A DNA stretch of 64,000 nucleotides from Nocardioides zeae (GTDB lineage Bacteria; Actinomycetota; Actinomycetes; Propionibacteriales; Nocardioidaceae): NCBI RefSeq assembly GCF_030818655.1, contig NZ_JAUTAN010000001.1, positions 930,001 to 994,000 on the forward strand, written 5' to 3'. A program made the translations under genes and the position numbers. The first letter of the stretch is position 1, and every line of letters begins with the position of its first letter. The notes under the pieces were generated by a model. It did not search any database. It worked only from the letters and a program-made list of their open reading frames with translations, and had not been told where the DNA came from. Shown here one piece after another: positions 33,812 to 41,626 of the stretch.

Positions 33812-36257
33812 TCAGCGGCGCGCCAGCTCCTCCTCGTCGGAGCCGCCGTCCACCGCGGGCGCCGTCGTCGCGTGTCCGTCGGGGCCGAGCCCCGCGTCGC
33901 CGGTACGTCGTCGTTCCCGGCTGTCGACGACGACCGACGCGGGCAGCCAGCGGGCGCGGCGCGTGCCGCCCCGTCCGGCGGTGCGGGCGTCCGCCACCGC
34001 CTGCGCGTCGCTCCACGCCTCGTCGGCGTCCGCACCGGGGCCGGCTGCGGGCGGTGCGTAGCGTGCGAGCTCGAGGCGGGTGACGAGACGCTCGAGGGGC
34101 GCGAGCGCCGTGCCGTCGATGCCGGCGGGTGTCCCTGCCTCCGCCCGCTCCGCCCGCTCCGCGCGCTCGGTCTCCCAGTCCTCCACGAGGGTCCGGGCGG
34201 TGTCGGCGGGGGAGCGGTGCGGCGGCCACGGGACCCGGTGGTCGATGAGCGTCGCTCGCAGCTCGTCCCACGCGCCCTCGACCCCCAGCGCCCGTCGACG
34301 GCGGCGTTGGCGTTCCCGGATGCGGCGGGGGGCCAGGAGGAGGACGAGCAGGCCCAGCACGCCCACGGTCGCGCCGACCACCGACAGGACCACCGCGGGC
34401 CGGAACCCGTCCGCGCCACCTCGGCCGTCGTCGGCGCCCTGGTCGCCGTCGGCCGGCGCGGCGCTGCTCGGGGGCGCGCTGGTCGGGCCGCTGGTGGGCG
34501 CGTTCGTCGTCGGTCGGGAGGTGGGGGTCGGCCGGTCCGTCCCGGAGGTGGCGCCGGGGCCGCTGGGGTCGGGGGCCGAGTAGCCGGGCGTCGCGCTGGC
34601 CCGCTGGCCGGGCGTCGGCTCGTAGCGCACCCAGCCGATGCCCGGGAAGTAGAGCTCCGGCCAGGCGTGCAGGTCGTGGGCGCTCAGCTCCCAGCGACCG
34701 GGCGCGATGAGCTCGGGCGTGAGGAAGCCGACGGCGACGCGGGCGGGGATCCCCAGCTCCCGGGCCATCACGGCCATGGCCGAGGCGAAGTGCTGGCAGT
34801 AGCCGGCCCGGGTGTCGAAGAGGAACTCCGTGAGCGAGTCGTCGGAGCTCGAGGAGACCTGGAGGTCGTAGCGGAACTCGTCGCGGTCGCGGAAGAAGGC
34901 CTGCAGCTCGGCGGCCTGGTCGGCGGGCGTGGTCGCGCCGGCGACGATGGACGCGGCCAGCTCGGCGATGCGCGGGTCGACGCCCGGCGCCTCGAGGAAG
35001 GGGGCGAGGCGCGCGGGGTAGTCCTGGCCCGCCGCATCGAGGTCCTGGCGGGTGAACGAGGGCAGGACCTCGGTCGTCTCCCAGCTCTGGCCCGCGGTGG
35101 TGCGGCCGTCGTCGCGCGTGAAGTCGTCGCCGGCGGGGCGGTAGCGCCAGCCGGAGTCCGCGTAGATGTCGGTCAGGTTGGTCGGCGTGGGCAGCCACGA
35201 CGAGCTGAAGGCGTCGGTCGCCCGGATGTTCCACGTCACCCGCGGGTCGCCGTTCCGGGCCCCCTCGGGGAGCTGCAGGCGGGCCTCGTCGAGGGCGCGC
35301 TCGTCGCCGCCTCCCGGGCGCCACTGCTGCTCGTCCACGTCGAACTCGTTGAGGCCGCCGATGCGGAGGTACGACGGGGGTGCGGCCCCGGGGTCGTCGG
35401 TCGTGATCGCGAGCAGCTCCACGTCGTCGCCACGGGTGAGGTCGCCCTGGAGGTCGGCCGTGGGGTCCCGCAGGACCACGGCCGAGCCCGCCCCGCCGCG
35501 GAGGCCGGCGCGGTCGAGGAGGCCCAGGTCGAGCACCGGGACCGCGAGGGGGGCGACGAGCGCCAGGCCGACGGCGGTCACCGCGACGGCCGTCCCGGCC
35601 ACGGGCGGCCCGGGCAGGGTGTCGGCGGCCCCGTCCGGTCCTCCCGGACGGCGGGCGACGACCCGGCGGCCCCACCGCCCGAGGTCGTCGGCCTCGTGGA
35701 GGGCGAGTACGGCGACGTACAGGAGCGCCGCCACGGCGAAGACCCACCACGGCGCCCCGGTGCGGAGGATGGTGACCGGCAGGCTGAAGGCGGCGAGCAA
35801 CGGCAGGCCGAGGGCCGGACCGGTGCGGAAGGTCGCGGCCACGGTGTCGGCGATCCAGAGGAAGAGCACGGCGCCGACGACGAGCAGTGCGCGGATGCCG
35901 CCCCCGTCGAGGGGGACGGGCGGTGGTTGCACCTGGGCGACCTCGAGGGCGGCCCGGATGCGGTCGACGGTCTCCTCGGCTGCTCCGGGGGACGGGGAAG
36001 GAACCGCCGACGAGCACGACGACGAGCAGTCCCGCGACGACGAGCTGCAGCGCGGCCACCACGACCGCCGGGAGCGGGAGGAGACGCAGCGCGGTGCCGG
36101 TCGCGAGCAGGGCCGCCGCCGCGACGAGGGCGGGGCCGACGAGGTCGTCCGGGCGGACGGTGAAGTCCCGCCAGGACTGCAGCGTGACGATCGTCGCGGC
36201 CGCGGCCAGCAGCCCGAGGAGGAGCTGACGCACGAAGCGGGCCGGGCCGGGACTCAC
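33812..36257 (-). CDS. DUF3488/transglutaminase-like membrane protein, frameshifted
   Basis: A multi-domain protein of about 814 residues if repaired. From GTG 36257 one frame encodes the N-terminal membrane segments (RQLLLGLLAAAATIVTLQSW, then PLPAVVVAALQLVVAGLLVV). Near 35987-36000 the reading must move by one base to continue (AAEETVDRIRAALEVAQVQ) into the other frame. That frame runs to the stop at 33812 and encodes further helices, the transglutaminase core (FDTRAGYCQHFASAMAVMAR with the catalytic Cys, SAHDLHAWPELYF with the His), a C-terminal helix and a DUF4129-like tail. The break lies in a run of five Gs (plus strand), which makes an extra base in the read or assembly likely. It is third in the moxR-DUF58 operon (GTGA overlap). 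Confidence 0.85.
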
Positions 36258-37531
36258 CGGACCACCCCCGCGGGACGGCGAGCGGCCGACAGCGCCGACC
36301 AGACCCCGGTCACGGTGTCCTCGGGGCCGACCGGGACCGCGTGCCACCCGCGCGCGGCCAGGTGGAGGACCTCGCGCAGGGGCGCGGCGACGGTGGCCGC
36401 GCGCAGCTGGTCGGGGTGCCACCGGGCGACGTCGAGGACGACGGCGTGCGCGGCGACGGCCCGTGCGCGGGCCGCAGCGAGGACCGCGTCGTCCGCCGGG
36501 GCCAGACGACCGAGCAGGGCGAGGTGGATGTCGCGCCGACCCACGCCGCCGCGGGGGCCGAGGGGCGCGAGGTCGGTGCGGTCGGTGAGCGCGGTGACGG
36601 CGAGCGCGTCGAGCGCCTGCGTGGCGCCGGCCCCACCGGCCGGTGCGCTGACGAGCAGCCCGCCCGCGTCGTGGAGGTGGACGACGTTGCCCAGTCGGGC
36701 GAGGTGGGCGCAGAGGGAGGCGGCGAGCACCACCGCGGCCTCGAACGACGAGCCGTGCCCGACGCCCTCGTGCGAGGACGTCCGGTTGTCGAGCAGCACC
36801 ACGGCATGGGTCTCGCGCCGTTCCTCCTCACGGCGCACCATCAGCTCGCCCGTGCGGGCCGTCGTGCGCCAGTGGACGCGGCGCAGGTCGTCGCCGATCC
36901 GGTAGTCGCGCACCGATGCGTCCTCCGCGCTGCCGACAGCGGCGGCCCGCAGCTGCTCGTCACCGCTCGTGCCCGAGCCCTCGCCGAGGGTGCGTCGGGG
37001 GAGCGCGTGGGTCTGGGGGCGGACGGTGAGCGCACCGGTGTGGTGGAACTCGCGCACGAGCTCGACGGTGCCGAACAGGTCGCGGACGCGTACGACGAGG
37101 GGCCCGGTCTCGTAGCGGCCCCGCACCTCGGCGCGCACCGGGTAGGCGACGTCGCCCGTCCAGGCCCCCCGCACGCCTCGCACCACCATCCGGGGGCGGG
37201 CGCCCAGCACGTAGGGCAGCTGGTCCTCCAGGAGGAGGGTGCCGCGCGGGACCCGCCCGGTGACCGCGAGCCCGAGGTGGACGGTGCTCGTCCCGCCGAC
37301 CTCCACGTGGGTCGGGGACAGGCCGCGGCGCAGGTGCACCTCGAACCGGCTCGCACGGGTGGCGACGAGGCTGACCAGGGGGAGCGCGACCGCGAGCACG
37401 CCCGCACTGGCGAGCGTCGCCTGGCCGAGGACGACCGCGCAGACGACGGCCGTCGCGCCGGCGGCGACGAAGGCGCGCCCCCGCACGGTCAGGCCGCCGA
37501 GCCCGCGTCGGGTGCGTCGTGGGGCCCTCAC
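36254..37531 (-). CDS. DUF58 domain protein
   Basis: A 425-residue protein. Two N-terminal hydrophobic helices (about residues 22-60) come first, then a beta-rich part (VEVGGTSTVHLGLAV). The DUF58 core follows: SVRDYRIGDDLRRVHWRTTARTGELMVRREEE in parts, RDYRIGDDLRRVHW and ARTGELMVR (about residues 195-225). A VWA-like region ends the protein. DUF58 proteins are regularly encoded with MoxR ATPases and transglutaminase-like proteins and are thought to act in envelope assembly. The start is GTG 37531, overlapping the moxR stop as GTGA. Confidence 0.9.
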   Translation of the reverse strand: MRAPRRTRRGLGGLTVRGRAFVAAGATAVVCAVVLGQATLASAGVLAVALPLVSLVATRASRFEVHLRRGLSPTHVEVGGTSTVHLGLAVTGRVPRGTLLLEDQLPYVLGARPRMVVRGVRGAWTGDVAYPVRAEVRGRYETGPLVVRVRDLFGTVELVREFHHTGALTVRPQTHALPRRTLGEGSGTSGDEQLRAAAVGSAEDASVRDYRIGDDLRRVHWRTTARTGELMVRREEERRETHAVVLLDNRTSSHEGVGHGSSFEAAVVLAASLCAHLARLGNVVHLHDAGGLLVSAPAGGAGATQALDALAVTALTDRTDLAPLGPRGGVGRRDIHLALLGRLAPADDAVLAAARARAVAAHAVVLDVARWHPDQLRAATVAAPLREVLHLAARGWHAVPVGPEDTVTGVWSALSAARRPAGVVR

Positions 37532-38532
37532 CGGGGCTGGGGCCCGCCCGGCGAGGGCACGGAGGCGGCGAGGCGCCCGACGACGTCGGCGGCCGAGCGC
37601 GGGGCGCCGAGGGTGTCGGTCCGCAGCACCACGCGGTGCGCGAGCACGGGCACGGCCAGCGCGAGGACGTCGTCGGGCACCACGAACTCCCGCCCGCTCA
37701 TCGCCGCCACCGCCTTCGCCGCCCGCACGAGGTGGAGCGTGGCCCGCGGCGAGGCGCCGAGCACCAGCTCGGGGGAGGTGCGGGTGGCCCGCACGATGGC
37801 GACGGCGTAGCGCTGGACCTGCTCCGCGACGTACGTCTGCGCCACGATGGAGACCAGCTTGCGGATCTCGCTGGCGTCGGTGACCGGCTCGAGGTCGCCG
37901 AGCGGGTCGCGGCCCGCGTGGTGGGCGAGCATCTGCACCTCGGCCGTCTCGACGGGGTAGCCCATCGAGACGCGCATCATGAAGCGGTCGCGCTGGGCCT
38001 CGGGCAGCGCGTAGGTGCCCTCCATCTCCACCGGGTTCTGGGTCGCGACGACGAGGAACGGGCTGTCGAGCTCGTAGGACGTGCCGTCGACCGTGACCTG
38101 CCGCTCCTCCATGCACTCGAGCAGGGCGGACTGCGTCTTGGGGGAGGCGCGGTTGATCTCGTCACCGATGACGACGTTGGCGAACACGCCGCCGGGGCGG
38201 AACTCGAACTCGCGCGTCTGCTGGTTGAACACCGAGACGCCGGTGACGTCGGAGGGCAGCAGGTCCGGCGTGAACTGGATGCGGCGCACGGTGCAGTCGA
38301 TGCTGCGGGCCAGCGCCTTGCTCAGCATGGTCTTGCCCACGCCGGGCACGTCCTCGAGGAGCAGGTGTCCCTCGGCCAGCATCACGACGACGGCCGAGCG
38401 CACCACGTCGCTCTTGCCCTCGATCACCTTCTCGATGTTGCGGCGCAGGCGCGTGGTCGTGCGGGTGAGCGTCTGCAGGTCGGCGGGAGCGGGCGGCGCC
38501 GGGTGGGGCGTCGGCTCGGTGCTGCTCGTCAT
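37528..38532 (-). CDS. MoxR-family AAA+ ATPase
   Basis: A 334-residue chaperone-like ATPase. Walker A is EDVPGVGKTM (about residues 60-69), Walker B is VVIGDEINRA (about 122-131), and sensor 1 is VVATQNP. The MoxR phrase YALPEAQRDRFMM supplies the arginine finger region. It is the first gene of the leftward moxR-DUF58-transglutaminase operon. MoxR proteins are known to help insert metals or mature partner proteins with VWA-like domains; DUF58 is the likely partner here. The start is ATG 38532. Its upstream region holds the repeat array at 38651-38762. Confidence 0.94.
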   Translation of the reverse strand: MTSSTEPTPHPAPPAPADLQTLTRTTTRLRRNIEKVIEGKSDVVRSAVVVMLAEGHLLLEDVPGVGKTMLSKALARSIDCTVRRIQFTPDLLPSDVTGVSVFNQQTREFEFRPGGVFANVVIGDEINRASPKTQSALLECMEERQVTVDGTSYELDSPFLVVATQNPVEMEGTYALPEAQRDRFMMRVSMGYPVETAEVQMLAHHAGRDPLGDLEPVTDASEIRKLVSIVAQTYVAEQVQRYAVAIVRATRTSPELVLGASPRATLHLVRAAKAVAAMSGREFVVPDDVLALAVPVLAHRVVLRTDTLGAPRSAADVVGRLAASVPSPGGPQPR

Positions 38533-38650
38533 CGGCGTGGGGACCTCGTTCTCGTGCGGGCGGCCGCGGCGGAGCGACCCGCCACCACCGTAGGCATATC
38601 GGGGGAGCGGCGGACACCGTTCCCCCGACGCGTGGCGGCAACCGTCGCTC

Positions 38651-38762
38651 CTCCACCCCGGTGCTCCACCCCGCTCCGCCGGGGCGTGGGCCCTCCCCGG
38701 CGCCCCACCGGCGCTCCCCGACCTCCACTGGCGCTCCACCTCGCTCCACCACGGCGCCCCAC
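38651..38762 (-). promoter_or_regulatory. About ten phased GTGGAG-like boxes facing moxR (putative MraZ array)
   Basis: On the plus strand, CTCCAC or one-base variants begin at 38651, 38664, 38674, 38693, 38703, 38714, 38723, 38734, 38744 and 38757, that is, mostly every 10-11 bases. Read on the minus strand this is GTGGAG, the same word repeated at the mraZ promoter. Helical phasing fits a multimeric ring-shaped regulator such as MraZ, whose known sites are direct repeats at 10-bp steps. Confidence 0.6.
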
Positions 38763-38904
38763 GACCGGCCGGCGGGGCCGCGGAGGCGCGCCGTACCGCG
38801 TGGTTGTGGGCCCTGGCGCTCCCCGCGGCTCCCCGGCGGGCATCGGACCGGACCGGGCCGGGTCGGGCCGTTGGGGCGCGGAGGGGGAGCGAAAGAAGGC
38901 TCTG

Positions 38905-38950
38905 GTGGAGCAGAATGGTTGACGAGGGAGGATTGTGGAGTAATGTGGAG
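38905..38950 (+). promoter_or_regulatory. mraZ promoter overlapped by MraZ-type boxes
   Basis: TTGACG (38919-38924), a 16-base spacer and TAATGT (38941-38946) form a good promoter about 50 bases before mraZ. GTGGAG occurs at 38905, 38935 and 38945; the last two are exactly 10 bases apart and straddle the -10 element. This suits autorepression by MraZ. Confidence 0.7.
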
Positions 38951-38996
38951 CGCAGGGGGCAGGAGGTGTCCGCGCCCGTCGAGGTGGAGGTGACCG

Positions 38997-39425
38997 ATGT
39001 TCTTCGGCACTTTCACGCCCAAGCTCGACGACAAGGGGCGGATCTTCCTGCCGGCGAAGTTCCGGGAGGCGATGAAGGACGGCCTCGTGGTGACCAGGGG
39101 GCAGGAGAACGCCCTGTCGATCTGGTCCGCCGCGGGTTTCCAACGGCTCACGGAGCGGATCCAGGACGCGTCGCTCACCGACAAGGGAGCGCGCGACTTC
39201 GTCCGCATGCTCTTCGCCGCCGCGTCCGACGAGGTCCCCGACAAGCAGGGCCGGATCACGATCCCGCCGATCCTGCGGCGTTACGCCTCGCTCGAGCGCG
39301 AGGTGGTGGTGGTGGGTGCGATGAACCGGCTGGAGGTCTGGAACCCCGAGCGGTGGGCGGCGTACACCGAGGAGCAGGAGCCTCGGTACTCGGCGCTCAG
39401 CGACGAGGTGTTCCCGGGCGTCTGA
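38997..39425 (+). CDS. mraZ: Transcriptional regulator MraZ
   Basis: A 142-residue AbrB-fold DNA-binding protein that forms a ring-shaped oligomer and represses its own dcw promoter. The two MraZ repeats are visible: [24 protein letters not shown] (in parts [19 protein letters not shown]) and, in the second half, [18 protein letters not shown]. The second carries the conserved DxxGR. It is the first gene of the dcw cluster. The start is ATG 38997, preceded by GGAGGTG about 9 bases upstream. The neighbouring repeats supply likely binding sites. Confidence 0.97.
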   Translation: MFFGTFTPKLDDKGRIFLPAKFREAMKDGLVVTRGQENALSIWSAAGFQRLTERIQDASLTDKGARDFVRMLFAAASDEVPDKQGRITIPPILRRYASLEREVVVVGAMNRLEVWNPERWAAYTEEQEPRYSALSDEVFPGV

Positions 39426-39461
39426 CCGGGACGGCACGACAGCAGGGCAGCAACTCAACAG

Positions 39462-39570
39462 CGACGTACGGCGAGGTCTCGGGCCCGCCTCCTACGCGCG
39501 TCTGGGGTCCCTTCCCCGGTTCCAGACGCGCACTTCCCCAGGAGGCGGGCAGGGACCTGGTCGTACGTCG
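39462..39570. repeat. 109-bp interrupted hairpin between mraZ and rsmH
   Basis: Four nested arm pairs converge on one loop: CGACGTACG (39462) / CGTACGTCG (39562), GGTC / GACC, GCCCGCCTCCT (39483) / AGGAGGCGGGC (39540), and GCGCGTCTGG (39496) / CCAGACGCGC (39522). The loop is about 16 bases. It may be an RNA leader or partial terminator within the dcw operon, or a mobile-element relic. Confidence 0.7.
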
Positions 39571-39661
39571 TTCTCGTTCCCCGGCGGGCGCCGTCGGGGA
39601 GAGCCGGCCGACGGGCCGGCGGGTGGGCAGGTGCGGGGTCGAGCAGCGAGGGATCACATCC

Positions 39662-39823
39662 ATGGCCGAGGTCAGGGTCGACGGAGCGGCAGGTGGCGAG
39701 ACGCCCCTGCCGCGGGTCCGCGACCTCGCCCGCGACGCGCTGGGCCGCATGGCCTTCTCGGTCGCCGTCTCCGCCGCGCTCGTCGTCCTGCTCGCGCTCC
39801 TCACGGCGGGACTGCAGCCGTGA
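39662..39823 (+). CDS. Small single-pass membrane protein between mraZ and rsmH
   Basis: A 53-residue ORF: a charged N-terminal half ([20 protein letters not shown] in part) and one transmembrane helix ([20 protein letters not shown], about residues 32-51). ATG 39662 follows AGCGAGGGA, and its stop overlaps the rsmH start as GTGA, so it looks translated and coupled. I recognise no family. It may be a small divisome or membrane factor, or a leader peptide for rsmH translation. Confidence 0.6.
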   Translation: MAEVRVDGAAGGETPLPRVRDLARDALGRMAFSVAVSAALVVLLALLTAGLQP

Positions 39824-40860
39824 GCGCCGACGAGCAGTCCCCCGAGCAGTCCCACGCACACGTCCCGGTCCTCCTCGACCGGGTCGTCGCGCTCCTCGAG
39901 CCGGCCCTCGCGACCGACGGCGCCGTGCTCGTCGACTGCACGCTCGGCATGGGTGGCCACAGCGAGGCCGTCCTGCAGCGCATCCCCACCGCCCACGTCG
40001 TCGGGATCGACCGGGACCCCGAGGCCCTCGCCCGGGCGGGCCGCCGGCTCGCTCCCTTCGGCGACCGCTTCACGGGCGTGCACGCGGTGTACGACGAGAT
40101 CCCCGACGTGCTCGCCGACCTCGGCCGCCCGTCGGTGGGCGGGGCGGACGCCGTCCTCTTCGACCTGGGCGTCTCCTCCCTGCAGCTGGACGAGCGCGAC
40201 CGGGGGTTCGCCTACCGCGAGGACGCCCCCCTCGACATGCGGATGGACCCCACCCGCGGGCGCACCGCCGCCGACCTCCTCAACACCTACGAGGCCGCCG
40301 AGCTCACCCGCGTGCTGCGGGACTTCGGCGAGGAGAAGTTCGCCCGTCGCATCGCCGACGCGATCGTCGAGCGCCGCGCCCGCGTGCCGTTCACGACGTC
40401 GGGACCGCTCGTCGAGCTGCTGTACGACGTCATCCCCGCCCCCGCGCGCCGCACCGGGGGCCACCCGGCGAAGCGCACCTTCCAGGCGCTGCGCATGGAG
40501 GTCAACGACGAGCTCGCCGTGCTGCGCCGGGCGCTGCCGGCCTCGTTGGAGGCCACCGGCGTGGGCGGACGGGTCGTCGTCGAGTCCTACCACTCGCTCG
40601 AGGACCGGCTCGTCAAGCGGGCCTTCACCGCGGGCAGCCGCAGCGAGGTGCCGGCCGACCTCCCCTTCGTGCCCGAGGGGTCGGAGCCCGAGCTCCGGCT
40701 CGTCACCCGCGGCGCCGAGAAGGCCGACCGGGACGAGATGGAGCACAACCCCCGGGCCGCCTCCGTGCGGCTCCGGGCCGTCGAACGGGTCCGTCCCGCC
40801 GGCAGCAACCCCAGCAGCAGTGACCGCAACCGCAAGCAGGACGGAGGAGCTCGACGATGA
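39820..40860 (+). CDS. rsmH: 16S rRNA (cytosine1402-N4)-methyltransferase RsmH (MraW)
   Basis: Methylates N4 of C1402 in the ribosomal P site. The 346 residues contain [15 protein letters not shown] at the start, the SAM-binding [14 protein letters not shown] (about residues 40-53), [25 protein letters not shown], and [16 protein letters not shown] near the end. All are standard RsmH blocks. Starts at GTG 39820, overlapping the small upstream ORF; its own stop overlaps ftsL as ATGA. Confidence 0.96.
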   Translation: MSADEQSPEQSHAHVPVLLDRVVALLEPALATDGAVLVDCTLGMGGHSEAVLQRIPTAHVVGIDRDPEALARAGRRLAPFGDRFTGVHAVYDEIPDVLADLGRPSVGGADAVLFDLGVSSLQLDERDRGFAYREDAPLDMRMDPTRGRTAADLLNTYEAAELTRVLRDFGEEKFARRIADAIVERRARVPFTTSGPLVELLYDVIPAPARRTGGHPAKRTFQALRMEVNDELAVLRRALPASLEATGVGGRVVVESYHSLEDRLVKRAFTAGSRSEVPADLPFVPEGSEPELRLVTRGAEKADRDEMEHNPRAASVRLRAVERVRPAGSNPSSSDRNRKQDGGARR

Positions 40861-41483
40861 GCAGTGCACCCGCACCCCGGTGGCGTGGCGTCCCCCGCAT
40901 CGCGGAGGAGGCGGTCGAGCGCGCCCGGCTCCAGGTGGTCCCGCGCGTGCGGGCCCGCGCTCCGCGCGTCCCCTTCGTCATCCTGGTCGGCGCGGTGCTG
41001 CTGGCCGGCACCGTCGGGCTGCTGCTGTTCAACACGTCGATGCAGCAGGCGGCCTTCACCGGTGCGGAGCTGCAGTCGCGGGTCGACCTGCTCGACGCGA
41101 AGGAGCAGACGCTCGCCCGCCAGGCCGAGGAGCTGCGCGACCCGCAGCGCCTGGCCGAGCAGGCCTCCGCGATGGGGATGGTCCCGGCCACCGCGCCGGC
41201 GGTGATCGACCTGCGCGAGGGGCGCATCACGGTCCCGGGCGTGCCCGCGAGCCCCGACGACGCGCTCGACGTGGCGCCGCCGGAGCCCGTGAAGCCGGCC
41301 GTGCTCAACCCGGCGCCGATCTACCGCGACGTGACCCCGCCCGCCACGCCCGCCACGGGGACGGCCCAGGGGACGGCCGAGGGGACGGCCGGGGGAACGG
41401 CCCAGGGCACGGCCCAGGGGGAGCAGGCTCCCACCGGCGGCGAGCAGGACCTGCCGACGGACGACGCGCCGGCCCAGCCGTGA
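40857..41483 (+). CDS. ftsL: FtsL-like septum protein
   Basis: A 208-residue bitopic membrane protein in the FtsL position, between rsmH and ftsI. A basic cytoplasmic N-terminus (about 43 residues) is followed by one transmembrane helix ([20 protein letters not shown], about 42-61). A short extracellular coiled coil ([20 protein letters not shown]) follows, then a Pro-rich region and a repetitive tail of Gly-Thr-Ala-Gln/Glu/Gly units (residues about 168-187). FtsL scaffolds FtsQ and FtsI/FtsW. The tail is longer than in most homologues. The start is ATG 40857. Confidence 0.85.
   Translation: MSSAPAPRWRGVPRIAEEAVERARLQVVPRVRARAPRVPFVILVGAVLLAGTVGLLLFNTSMQQAAFTGAELQSRVDLLDAKEQTLARQAEELRDPQRLAEQASAMGMVPATAPAVIDLREGRITVPGVPASPDDALDVAPPEPVKPAVLNPAPIYRDVTPPATPATGTAQGTAEGTAGGTAQGTAQGEQAPTGGEQDLPTDDAPAQP
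41358..41417. repeat. Five 12-bp tandem repeats in ftsL
   Basis: GGGACGGCCCAG and close variants repeated five times in frame, encoding [20 protein letters not shown] in the extracellular tail of FtsL. Whole-codon units keep the frame if copy number changes. Confidence 0.85.
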
Positions 41484-41517
41484 GCCCGGTGGCGAGCCTG
41501 GTGGCGAGCCCGGTGGC
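41480..41517. repeat. 12-bp repeats just after the ftsL stop
   Basis: The unit GTGGCGAGCCCG is present about three times with small changes, starting with the bases that overlap the ftsL stop. It lies in the 143-bp gap before ftsI. A 27-codon frame runs through it but I do not support it as a gene. Confidence 0.55.
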
Positions 41518-41626
41518 CCGACACGCTCGCGACCTCCCGCGCAGCACCGAGCACGCCGAGTAGACATGCACCCACCGGCTCCGGCCGGTCCCGTCCCTTC
41601 CCCGATCGACCGAGACGGAGCGTCCC

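Larger units (their letters stand above)
38533..38996. other. 464-bp divergent intergenic region between moxR and mraZ
   Basis: The longest gene-free stretch in the window. It contains a phased hexamer array on the minus strand (38651-38762), the mraZ promoter with three plus-strand GTGGAG boxes (38905-38950), and GC-rich DNA otherwise. No coding capacity that I would support. Confidence 0.8.

Noticed and set aside
41480..41563. 27-codon frame overlapping the ftsL stop
   Set aside because: It is built of the 12-bp repeat and has no family or membrane feature; more likely repeat expansion in a gap.
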